The notes under the pieces: generated by a model
Databases searched by the model: none
What the model was told of the DNA's origin: nothing
Seen by the model: the letters and a program-made list of their open reading frames with translations, nothing else
Assembly: GCA_030148325.1 (NCBI GenBank)
Contig: JASBTR010000022.1
Location: forward strand, 1 to 34,934
Direction of reading: 5' to 3'
Source of the DNA: Gammaproteobacteria bacterium
GTDB lineage: Bacteria; Pseudomonadota; Gammaproteobacteria; UBA6429; Thiohalophilaceae
DNA length: 34,934 nucleotides
Position numbers and translations under genes: made by a program
In this document: positions 1 to 7,199 of the stretch, piece after piece
Layout of the letters: each line of letters starts with the position of its first letter
Position numbering within the stretch: the stretch's first letter is position 1

Positions 1-140
1 AAATTGCCGTTCGTCCTGAGCTTGTCGAAGGACAAATAGATTAAGCTCTCTATTCACCGCATTTCCACGCTCATGGTTCGACAAGCTCACCACGAACGTG
101 GAAATTCACAAGTGTACTGGTATTCGGAACAGCTATTTAG
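1..140. repeat. MITE-like element, copy 1 (left end outside window)
   Basis: This is the right-hand part of a non-coding element whose fuller copy lies at 17941-18114. It has a left hairpin arm (7-33, core CCTGAGCTTGTCGAAGG), a right hairpin arm (65-101, core GGTTCGACAAGCTCACC) and a 30-base right terminus (111-140) ending in AGCTATTTAG. The right terminus closely matches the right terminus of the second copy, and its reverse complement matches that copy's left terminus. No transposase is encoded, so it would have to be moved by one elsewhere. The remaining 171 bases up to the methyltransferase start at 312 show nothing further that I can name. Confidence 0.7.
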
Positions 141-311
141 ATAAACTGTTTTAAGGTATATTGTCAACGGCAAATGACTCGTTATTTGGGCTGGCCGACA
201 TAGAAAATTGGGAACGGCCTGGTGTAATAAATTCTTCACTGAAGAGTGCTTTTTCTCTTCCTGAAAACGTTGTATCTTGTTTTGTTCTTCATTATCTAAA
301 TGGAAATTTAA

Positions 312-1118
312 ATGAACACCAATCAACCGGACTGGGCCAGCATTGCTGAAAAATTTGATCTCTGGATACCTCATATCGCGCCTGTAGGCGAGATTTTGCT
401 GGACGCACTGCAGGCGAAGGCGGGCGATCGTATTATTGATCTGGGGTCTGGAACCGGTGAGCCGGCTTTAACGCTGGCGCGGCGCATGCAGGGCAAGGTC
501 GATATCACCGGTATTGATAGCGCCGAGCCGATGGCCGCCGTTGCGCAACGCAAGGTCGAAGAGGAAAAGCTGAAAAATATCCGTTTCCAGGCCATGCCAG
601 CTGAAAAACTTGAATTTGAAGACAACAGTTTTGATCGTGCGCTCTCTCGTTTCGGCGTCATGCTGTTTGAAGATCCCCTGCAGGGCAGCAGGGAAATACA
701 TCGTGTACTCAAGCCTGGTGGTCGTTTCGCCATTGCCGTCTGGAGCACTCCGAAAACCATGCCTACTCTGCACTGGTCATATCAGGCCTTCAGAGATCGC
801 ATACCAGATGAACTTGCTCCGCCTCTGGCCAGAGTGACCTCGTTAGGAGCCCCCGGCGTGCTGGAAGACTTATTGCAACAGGCTGGCTTCAGGGGATTTG
901 AAGTCAGGGCGCATACCTTTCATTATCAGTTTTCTTCCTTCGATGATTACTGGGATACGGTAGAAGCTTCGGATATTCTTAAACAACAATATGATGCTCT
1001 GCCTGATAGTGAGCGCGCCAGCATTCGCGATGAAGTGGCCCTGTTCGCGAAAGACTTTCATACTGAAAACGGGCTGGTTATTCCACATGAATATCTGGTG
1101 GCATGCGGACATAAATGA
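312..1118 (+). CDS. class I SAM-dependent methyltransferase (UbiE-like)
   Basis: This 268-residue protein has a Rossmann-type methyltransferase fold. The glycine-rich SAM-binding motif IIDLGSGTGE is at residues 41-50, the acidic motif II (GIDSAEPM) is around 67-74, and the post-motif LKPGG typical of UbiE/Coq5-type enzymes is at 133-137. The C-terminal third (about 145-268) is the variable substrate-binding cap, so the substrate cannot be read from sequence. The family methylates quinones, sterols, small metabolites and others. ATG 312 is chosen because a GGAA tract lies about 8 bases upstream. The gene stands alone between a repeat and a minus-strand csp gene and has no operon partner to suggest a pathway. 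It is probably cytosolic, since I see no signal peptide or membrane segment. Confidence 0.85.
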   Translation: MNTNQPDWASIAEKFDLWIPHIAPVGEILLDALQAKAGDRIIDLGSGTGEPALTLARRMQGKVDITGIDSAEPMAAVAQRKVEEEKLKNIRFQAMPAEKLEFEDNSFDRALSRFGVMLFEDPLQGSREIHRVLKPGGRFAIAVWSTPKTMPTLHWSYQAFRDRIPDELAPPLARVTSLGAPGVLEDLLQQAGFRGFEVRAHTFHYQFSSFDDYWDTVEASDILKQQYDALPDSERASIRDEVALFAKDFHTENGLVIPHEYLVACGHK

Positions 1119-1261
1119 ACTGATATTCTTAATTCAGGGGAAACTATGAATAAATTTATGGACGGTATCGGCAAATAAATTCATGCATCCCTGCACGTAT
1201 TTACTTTGCCGAGTACGGCAAACTGCCTCAGGAGAGAGGAGACAGCGGATTGAAACAGGCG
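1119..1261. other. short intergenic gap with small palindrome
   Basis: This gap lies between the convergent methyltransferase and csp genes. It contains a 7-bp stem TTTGCCG/CGGCAAA (1205-1211 and 1216-1222) with a four-base loop. A ten-codon ATG frame at 1147-1179 has a weak GGGGA ahead of it. Neither is convincing as a terminator or as a gene. Confidence 0.3.
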
Positions 1262-1471
1262 TTAAAGCGGAACGACGTCTTCAGCCTGAGGCCCTTTTTT
1301 GCCTTCGGCTTCGGTAAACTCGACCTTCTGGCCCTCTTCAAGAGAGCGATGGCCTTCACCGACAATGGCGCGAAAATGAACGAACAGATCTTTGCCACCC
1401 TCACGTTCGATAAAACCATAACCCTTTGCGCTGTCGAACCATTTGACGGTTCCAGTTTGTCTTTCTGACAT
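1262..1471 (-). CDS. cold-shock domain protein (CspA family)
   Basis: This single cold-shock domain protein has 69 residues, the usual length for the family. It is an OB-fold nucleic-acid chaperone of the cytosol. RNP1 is visible as KGYGFIE (residues 16-22) and RNP2 as LFVHF (29-33), after the family start TGTVKWFD. The C-terminus ends [10 protein letters not shown], similar to many proteobacterial Csp proteins. An AAGG ribosome-binding sequence lies about 11 bases before the ATG on the minus strand. The gene is monocistronic. A TATAAT box about 125 bases upstream and a small hairpin in between would give it the long structured leader typical of cold-shock mRNAs. Whether it is cold-inducible or constitutive cannot be decided from sequence. 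Confidence 0.93.
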   Translation of the reverse strand: MSERQTGTVKWFDSAKGYGFIEREGGKDLFVHFRAIVGEGHRSLEEGQKVEFTEAEGKKGPQAEDVVPL

Positions 1472-1502
1472 GTGTTATATACCTTAAATAAATTGTAAAT
1501 AT

Positions 1503-1522
1503 GTTCGCATCAATCAGCGAAC
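1503..1522 (-). promoter_or_regulatory. hairpin in the csp 5' leader
   Basis: A 6-bp perfect stem GTTCGC/GCGAAC (1503-1508 with 1517-1522, 8-base loop) lies 32-51 bases upstream of the csp start codon. Structured leaders are common in cold-shock genes, but no recognised cold-box sequence is visible. A regulatory role is therefore inference. Confidence 0.3.
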
Positions 1523-1596
1523 CATCAGTATGAATCCTGGCAGGCGCTATGAAGCTTGATTCGGATGTATCTGTGAGGAAACAACGAATATAAGAC

Positions 1597-1602
1597 ATTA
1601 TA
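1597..1602 (-). promoter_or_regulatory. candidate -10 box for csp
   Basis: On the minus strand this is a perfect TATAAT. No good -35 hexamer sits at 16-18 bases (the region reads near ATCTGC), and a TTGTCA is 24 bases away, which is too far. If used, it gives a csp leader of roughly 120 bases. Confidence 0.35.
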
Positions 1603-1842
1603 GGCAGGACGAAGACCATGCAGATTGACAAGGTATATCGTTCCAGACCGAAATGCAAACCATGTTTGAGCTACCCATAGAATCCCTTCAGGCTTCATTA
1701 CGGATTTCTCAATCCTGCTTCGCAGGATTCTGGTTACATTCGGCAGTTCCTACGCTTTGTTCCGGTCACGCCTTTGCGAGAATAACTGGACACCCTTTGG
1801 GAACGCTTATTTAGCTGTCTGGCACAGGAGGATTTTATTACA

Positions 1843-1902
1843 TTGTTTCTACGATTGGATTATCCTGTGTTGAACTCGGATCACTCTGTAGTGGACATCT
1901 AA
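1843..1902 (+). other. candidate 19-codon upstream ORF of ybhG
   Basis: A TTG codon at 1843 lies 11 bases after AGGAGG (1826-1831), the best Shine-Dalgarno sequence in the region. It opens a 19-codon frame that ends with TAA at 1900-1902, two bases before the ybhG ATG at 1905. ybhG itself has no recognisable ribosome-binding site. This geometry would fit translational coupling or a leader peptide. Chance is a real alternative: the frame is short, the start is TTG and the spacing is long. Confidence 0.25.
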
Positions 1903-1904
1903 AA

Positions 1905-2939
1905 ATGAACAAAAAACTTCCTGTTCTGTCGGTGCTTATCCTGATAGTTGGTTTTGTCGGTGTTTATTTCTGGCAGCAGCAACAGCAAAACAGCGAGGAT
2001 AGTCAGCTTACCCTTTATGGCAATGTTGATATTCGGGAAGCCCAGCTGGCGTTTAACAGTAGTGAACATATTGATGTCATCCTTGTACAGGAAGGTGACA
2101 GGGTAAAAAAGGGTCAATTGCTGGCGCGTCTGCATACCGAGGTGCTTGAGGCCCAGCTGACCGAGGCCAGGGCGCAACTGGAAGCCCAGCAGCAAACGCT
2201 GGGCAAGCTGGAGGCCGGTAGCCGTAAGCAGGAAATCAGCAAAGCGCGTGCCGAACTCGAGGCGGCCAGAGCCAGGGCAAGTTCGGCCAGGGCGAGCTAC
2301 AAACGCCTGCTGCCGATGTTGAAAAAAGATCTGGTCTCGCCTGAGGATGTGGAAAACGCCCGCGCTGCGGCCGATGCGGCCCAGGCCGAGATGAAAGCTG
2401 TGCAACAGGCATTGACCTTGCTGGAGCTGGGTCCACGCAAGGAAGATATCGCTATTGCAAGAGCCGTGCTTGCCAGTCGCAAGGCCGCCGTGACATTAGC
2501 GGAGCAGCGTCTGGATGACGCCAACCTTTATGCTCCGGCCGATGGCATTATTCGCAACCGCATACTTGAACCGGGCGACATGGCCTTTCCGCAAACCCCG
2601 GCCCTGACCCTGGCTTTTATTAATCCGGTCTGGGTGCGCACCTATCTACCCGAACCGGCGCTGGGTAAAATCAGCCTTGGCGCGGCGGCAACGATTTATA
2701 CCGACAGCTTTCCCGGCAAGGCTTATCAGGGCTGGGTGGGCTATATTTCCCCGACCGCTGAGTTTACTCCTAAAAATGTGCAGACCCCTGAGCTGCGCAC
2801 ACGGCTGGTCTACTCGGTGCGGATCTTCGCCTGCAACCCGCAGGATGAGTTACGCCTGGGCATGCCTGCCACGGTGCGTATTGCAATTGATCAGCCGCCC
2901 GCCCGCCAGAAACCCGCCAGCAAAAACTGCGAAAGCTAA
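1905..2939 (+). CDS. ybhG: HlyD-family periplasmic adaptor of ABC exporter (YbhG-like)
   Basis: This 344-residue membrane-fusion protein links an inner-membrane ABC exporter to an outer-membrane channel. An uncleaved N-terminal membrane anchor covers residues 6-22. It is followed by the first lipoyl half (LTLYGNVDIRE and EGDRVKKGQLLARL, about 36-72), a long Ala/Gln/Glu-rich coiled-coil hairpin (about 75-195), the second lipoyl half (DDANLYAPADGII) and a beta-barrel with PVWVRTYLPE and SPTAEFTPKNVQTPELRT. The last motif is very close to that of E. coli YbhG, as I remember it. The start is ATG 1905. The frame remains open upstream, but only with non-standard start codons. The ATPase gene begins 15 bases after the stop. 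The exporter substrate is unknown; E. coli YbhGFSR has been linked to drug and cation export. Confidence 0.88.
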   Translation: MNKKLPVLSVLILIVGFVGVYFWQQQQQNSEDSQLTLYGNVDIREAQLAFNSSEHIDVILVQEGDRVKKGQLLARLHTEVLEAQLTEARAQLEAQQQTLGKLEAGSRKQEISKARAELEAARARASSARASYKRLLPMLKKDLVSPEDVENARAAADAAQAEMKAVQQALTLLELGPRKEDIAIARAVLASRKAAVTLAEQRLDDANLYAPADGIIRNRILEPGDMAFPQTPALTLAFINPVWVRTYLPEPALGKISLGAAATIYTDSFPGKAYQGWVGYISPTAEFTPKNVQTPELRTRLVYSVRIFACNPQDELRLGMPATVRIAIDQPPARQKPASKNCES

Positions 2940-2954
2940 AGCGACGCCAGCGGC

Positions 2955-4688
2955 ATGACTCATCCGGCAATGGTTCTTTCTGAACTCAGTAAGCGCTTCC
3001 ATAGTGGAGGACGTCGGCTGCCGGCTCTGATCGATGTCAGTTTCAGCATTCAGCCCGGCCGGGTTACCGGCCTGATTGGCCCGGATGGCGCAGGCAAAAC
3101 CACCCTCATGCGTCTCGCTGCAGGCCTGTTTATTGCCGACAGGGGCGAAATCGAAGTGCTTGGTGTTGATGCTCGGCGCGATCCTCTGCAGGTGCAGTCA
3201 CGGGTGGGCTATATGCCGCAGCGCTTTGGCCTGTATGAGGATCTGAGCGTACAGGAGAATCTGGATCTTTATGCTGATCTGCAAAATGTGCCCCGGCAGC
3301 AGCGCGCCGCACGTTATAAAGAACTGATGCAAATGACCGGCCTGGCTCCCTTTACCCAACGCCTGGCCGGCCGGCTTTCCGGTGGCATGAAACAGAAGCT
3401 GGGACTGGCCTGCACCCTGGTGCGCTCGCCGCAATTGCTGTTGCTGGATGAGCCTACGGTCGGCGTTGATCCTGTTTCCCGTCGTGAGCTCTGGCAAATT
3501 GTTTATCAACAGGTGCAGGATGCCGGCATGACGGTGCTCCTGAGCACCGCCTATCTGGATGAAGCTGAACGCTGTGATGAAGTGATCCTGCTGCATGAAG
3601 GGCAGATGCTGGGGCAGGGCAGGCCGCAGAGTTTCAGCGATGAGGTGGCCGGACGTGTTTTTCAGGCAGGTGCTGAAAATTTTGGTGTGCGCCGCCTGCA
3701 GGCGCAACTCAGTCGTGCACCGGGTGTGCTGGACGCCCTCATCGAAGGTGAAACGGTGCGCCTGGTGATGCAGAAGGATGTCACTGCCGAGGTGGATGTT
3801 CTGCTCCCCGGTGAATCCGGGATCCGCATAACGCCGGCCGCGCCGCGTTTTGAAGACGCCTTTGTAGCAAGGCTTAAAACTCGTACTGATAAGGATAAAC
3901 AGACGCTCGCGCTGCAGGTAAAAATCAGTGATGGCAATGAGGAGGTTATCCAGGTAAAGAACCTGCTGCGCCGCTTTGGTGAGTTTGTGGCGGTGAATAA
4001 TGTCAGTTTTGGCGTCAGGCGCGGGGAGATTTTCGGCCTGCTGGGCGCCAATGGCGCCGGCAAGTCCACTACTTTTCGTATGCTTTGTGGCCTGCTGCCG
4101 GCCAGTTCAGGACAGCTGGCGGTGGCGGGTCATGATCTGCGTACCTCCGCCGCCCGCGCCCGTAGCCGGATTGGTTATATGGCGCAGAAATTTTCGCTTT
4201 ATACCAATCTCTCCGTACTCCAGAACCTGCGTTTTTTCTCCAGCGCCTATGGGCTGCGCGGTAAACAGCAGAAACAACGGCTTGAATGGGCGCTGACCAC
4301 GTTTGAACTAGATGCTTATCGGGATGCCAATGCTGGTGACCTGCCGCTGGGTTACAGGCAGCGCCTGTCCTTTGCCGCCGCGCTAATGCATGAACCGGAG
4401 ATCCTGTTTCTCGATGAACCCACTTCAGGCGTCGATCCTTTAGCACGACGGGAATTCTGGGCTTGGACCAATGCGTTGGCCGAAGTTGGTGTTACCGTAC
4501 TGGTGACCACCCATTTTATGGAAGAAGCCAATTACTGCGATCGTCTGGTGATCATGGCGGAGGGCGAAGTACTGGCCGAAGGTACGCCCCGGGAAATGAA
4601 GGATCTGGCGCGCAATCCGGCTACTCCCGATCCGAACATGGAAGATGCCTTCATCTGGCTGATTGAACAGAAGGAGGCGGCGGCATGA
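2955..4688 (+). CDS. ybhF: ABC exporter ATPase with two fused NBDs (YbhF-like)
   Basis: This is a tandem ATP-binding protein of 577 residues, almost the length of E. coli YbhF (about 578). NBD1 has Walker A GPDGAGKTT (42-50), signature LSGGM (141-145), Walker B LLLLDE (161-166) and an H-loop reading STAYLDEAE with Ala199 in place of the switch histidine. NBD2 has Walker A GANGAGKST (364-372), a degenerate signature LPLGY (463-467), Walker B ILFLDE (483-488) and an intact His520 (TTHFMEEA). In a head-to-tail dimer this gives one consensus and one degenerate ATP site. The protein should act at the cytosolic face with the two permeases encoded next. Its stop overlaps the next start by four bases (ATGA), which indicates translational coupling. 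Confidence 0.93.
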   Translation: MTHPAMVLSELSKRFHSGGRRLPALIDVSFSIQPGRVTGLIGPDGAGKTTLMRLAAGLFIADRGEIEVLGVDARRDPLQVQSRVGYMPQRFGLYEDLSVQENLDLYADLQNVPRQQRAARYKELMQMTGLAPFTQRLAGRLSGGMKQKLGLACTLVRSPQLLLLDEPTVGVDPVSRRELWQIVYQQVQDAGMTVLLSTAYLDEAERCDEVILLHEGQMLGQGRPQSFSDEVAGRVFQAGAENFGVRRLQAQLSRAPGVLDALIEGETVRLVMQKDVTAEVDVLLPGESGIRITPAAPRFEDAFVARLKTRTDKDKQTLALQVKISDGNEEVIQVKNLLRRFGEFVAVNNVSFGVRRGEIFGLLGANGAGKSTTFRMLCGLLPASSGQLAVAGHDLRTSAARARSRIGYMAQKFSLYTNLSVLQNLRFFSSAYGLRGKQQKQRLEWALTTFELDAYRDANAGDLPLGYRQRLSFAAALMHEPEILFLDEPTSGVDPLARREFWAWTNALAEVGVTVLVTTHFMEEANYCDRLVIMAEGEVLAEGTPREMKDLARNPATPDPNMEDAFIWLIEQKEAAA

Positions 4689-5815
4689 GCAAAGACAGCG
4701 CTGGTCGCATGCGACTGCTGGGTATGATTCGCAAGGAAAGCTGGCAAATCCTTCGTGATCCCTCGAGCATTTCCATTGCCTTTGTCATGCCCGTGGTGCT
4801 GTTGTTCCTGTTTGGTTATGGCGTATCACTGGATGCCAAACACATTCCGGTGGGTATCGTTATTGAACAGCCTGATCTGACCAGCCGTTCACTGGCCGGC
4901 TCGTTTGAGCGTTCTGAATTTTTCAGGCCGGTTTATTTCAATGCCATTCAGGATGCCGAAAAAGCCTTTGATGAACGTAAAATTGAAGGCATCATCTGGA
5001 TGCGTAATAATTTTTCTGCCAACCTGCTGTCCGGTCAGAAAGCGCCGATTGGCATCATTGTCAACGGCGTGGATTCCAATCAGGCCAATATTACGCGGGG
5101 TTATATACAGGGCGCCTGGCTGGCCTGGTTGACACTTTATACTGAAGTGCAGGGTCGTTCCCTGTCCATGCCGGTCGAGCTGGAACAACGCGTCTGGTTC
5201 AATGCGGCGCTTTCCAGTCGGCTGTTTCTGGTGCCAGGGTTGATTGCCATCATCATGACCCTGATCGGCTCACTGCTGACCGCCATGGTGGTCGCGCGGG
5301 AATGGGAGCGTGGAACCATGGAAGCGCTGATGGTCACTCCGCTGCGCATTAGTGAAATGCTGGTCGGTAAACTGATTCCCTACTTTATACTGGGCATGGG
5401 TGGCATGCTGTTTAGCGTGGCGCTGGCGGTGTGGCAGTTTGAGGTTCCCCTGCGAGGTTCCTTCTGGCTGCTGGTGGTTTGCTCGGCGTTGTTTATGCTG
5501 GTGGCCCTGTTGATTGGCCTGCTGATTTCCATTGTTTCAAAAAACCAGTTTGTCGCCGGCCAGATTGCGATCATTGTTACCTTCCTGCCGGCCTTTATTC
5601 TTTCAGGCTTTCTATTTGATATTAACTCCATGCCTGCGCCTGTACAGATGCTTACCCATCTTGTTCCGGCGCGTTATTTTGTTGCTATATTGCAAACCCT
5701 GTTTCTGGCCGGGGATGTCTGGCCGGTAGTGCTGGCCAACATGGGGGCGTTGTTCCTCATGTTGATTTTTTTCTTTGCTCTGGTCTGGCAAAAATCGCGC
5801 AAACGCCTGGAATAA
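4685..5815 (+). CDS. ybhS: ABC-2 type permease (YbhS-like)
   Basis: This 376-residue inner-membrane subunit has the ABC-2 permease layout. A first membrane helix (about 36-52, VMPVVLLFLFGYGVSLD) is followed by a large periplasmic region (about 53-180) and five more hydrophobic segments in the C-terminal half. The ABC-2 motif AREWERGTMEALMVTPLR lies near residue 205. It pairs with the next gene product to form the translocation path driven by the double ATPase. It overlaps the ATPase gene by four bases and is followed after three bases by the second permease. Length and order (adaptor, ATPase, S, R) equal those of the E. coli ybh operon. No TetR-type regulator like CecR is present nearby. Confidence 0.92.
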   Translation: MSKDSAGRMRLLGMIRKESWQILRDPSSISIAFVMPVVLLFLFGYGVSLDAKHIPVGIVIEQPDLTSRSLAGSFERSEFFRPVYFNAIQDAEKAFDERKIEGIIWMRNNFSANLLSGQKAPIGIIVNGVDSNQANITRGYIQGAWLAWLTLYTEVQGRSLSMPVELEQRVWFNAALSSRLFLVPGLIAIIMTLIGSLLTAMVVAREWERGTMEALMVTPLRISEMLVGKLIPYFILGMGGMLFSVALAVWQFEVPLRGSFWLLVVCSALFMLVALLIGLLISIVSKNQFVAGQIAIIVTFLPAFILSGFLFDINSMPAPVQMLTHLVPARYFVAILQTLFLAGDVWPVVLANMGALFLMLIFFFALVWQKSRKRLE

Positions 5816-5818
5816 GTC

Positions 5819-6931
5819 ATGAATTTTGGACATATCATTGCACTTGCGATTAAAGAATTTCTGGCGCTGCTGCGAGACAAGCGTAGTCGTATCGTGATTA
5901 TCATCCCACCGGTCGTACAGTTGCTGCTGTTCAGTTTTGCCGCCACCTATGATCTCAACAATGTTCCCATTGCTGTTTACAATCAGGATACAGGCTCGCT
6001 TTCCCGTGATCTGATCAGTCGCCTTGAGGGTTCACCCAATTTTCAGATCATCAAAACAGTCAGTCATGAGGTGGAGATTGCCCCACTGATCGACAATAAA
6101 GATGTGCTGCTGGTGCTGAACATCGGGCCACGTTTTAGCGCCAACATGCTGAGTGGTATAAATACACCAGTCCAACTGGTTCTTGATGGACGCAATTCCA
6201 ACACCGCCATGACGGCGATGAATTACCTGCGCACTATCCTGCTGGATTTTAATGGCGAGTGGATAAAACAACAGGGCCAGGCCGGGCCGAAGACCGTGCT
6301 GGAGATTCGCAATCGCTATAATGAAAACCTGCAATCGCGCTGGTTTATCGTGCCCGGTATTGTCGGCTTGCTGACCCTGGTGGTGACCCTGCTGGTCACG
6401 GCCCTGTCGGTGGCTCGCGAGCGTGAAGCCGGAACCTTTGATCAACTGCTGGTGACGCCGATTCGACCGGTGGAAATTCTCATCGGCAAGGCCATCCCGG
6501 GCATACTCATCGGTCTGCTTGAATCCACCGTCATCATTATTCTCATGGTTGTGCTTTTCAAAATTCCGCTGCGTGGCGATATTGGCGCACTCTATCTTGG
6601 CATTGTGCTTTTCCTGCTTTCCGCCACCGGAGTGGGCTTGATGATTTCCTCCATTTCCGTTACCCAGCAACAGGCTATACTGGGCGCTTTTCTATTTCTG
6701 GTGCCCGCAGTCATTCTCTCCGGTTTTTCCACCCCCATCGCCAACATGCCTGAAGTGGTGCAATGGCTGACCTATCTCGATCCCCTGCGCTATTTTCTTA
6801 TCATCGTGCGCGGAGTTTTTCTGGAAGGCGACAGCTATGGCCTGTTGTTCAACCAGTACTGGCCTATGCTGATCATCAGTATCGTCACCCTGGCGTTTTC
6901 CGGCTGGTTATTTCGGCACAGGATGTATTAA
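5819..6931 (+). CDS. ybhR: ABC-2 type permease (YbhR-like)
   Basis: This second ABC-2 permease has 370 residues. It has one N-terminal membrane segment (about 25-43, IVIIIPPVVQLLLFSFAA), a periplasmic domain and a C-terminal bundle of five segments. The family motif VAREREAGTFDQLLVTPIRP lies near residue 200, and a proline-bearing segment AVILSGFSTPIANMP lies near 300. It is expected to form the heteromeric membrane channel with the preceding product. It is the last gene of the exporter operon. No terminator is evident after it. Confidence 0.92.
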   Translation: MNFGHIIALAIKEFLALLRDKRSRIVIIIPPVVQLLLFSFAATYDLNNVPIAVYNQDTGSLSRDLISRLEGSPNFQIIKTVSHEVEIAPLIDNKDVLLVLNIGPRFSANMLSGINTPVQLVLDGRNSNTAMTAMNYLRTILLDFNGEWIKQQGQAGPKTVLEIRNRYNENLQSRWFIVPGIVGLLTLVVTLLVTALSVAREREAGTFDQLLVTPIRPVEILIGKAIPGILIGLLESTVIIILMVVLFKIPLRGDIGALYLGIVLFLLSATGVGLMISSISVTQQQAILGAFLFLVPAVILSGFSTPIANMPEVVQWLTYLDPLRYFLIIVRGVFLEGDSYGLLFNQYWPMLIISIVTLAFSGWLFRHRMY

Positions 6932-7199
6932 GCTATTTATTGAAACACTGCTGCGAGATGACTGGCTAAACCTTAAAGCAGGCTTACGTTTGCGGCTGGG
7001 AGCCGGTGCATTACGTCAAATATATTCGTAATTATCAGGATATCATTGTGCGACATCTGGATGCGGATAGAGAGCGCAAAAGCAGGACAGAAAAAAATGC
7101 AGGTCTAAAAACTAGTGACAAAAAATAACTGCCTTGTTAGCTTAGCAGTTACTGCTTTTGAGAACTGTCGATAATATGAAGTGAACAAAGTAACTGCCT
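6932..7199 (+). promoter_or_regulatory. nifJ leader with self-complementary TAACTGC motif
   Basis: This 268-base gap contains TAACTGC (7126-7132), which pairs with GCAGTTA (7145-7151) over a 12-base loop. A second TAACTGCCT (7191-7199) ends directly against the nifJ ATG at 7200. The single GCAGTTA can pair with either copy, so two mutually exclusive hairpins are possible, one of which covers the bases next to the start codon. No good Shine-Dalgarno sequence is visible before nifJ. A regulatory function is inference. Confidence 0.35.

Larger units (their letters stand above)
1523..1904. other. csp/ybhG divergent intergenic region
   Basis: Besides the csp promoter candidate, this stretch holds an 8-bp hairpin AATCCTGC/GCAGGATT (1711-1718 with 1722-1729, loop TTC). 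It also holds a strong Shine-Dalgarno-like AGGAGG at 1826-1831 that serves a short frame described separately. I see no convincing -35/-10 pair for the exporter operon. Confidence 0.4.

Noticed and set aside
1205-1222. TTTGCCG/CGGCAAA hairpin as csp or methyltransferase terminator
   Set aside because: No T-run follows on either strand, and the 7-bp stem is weak.
1401-1658. 85-codon minus-strand frame overlapping csp
   Set aside because: It is out of frame with the cold-shock domain and covers its promoter and leader.
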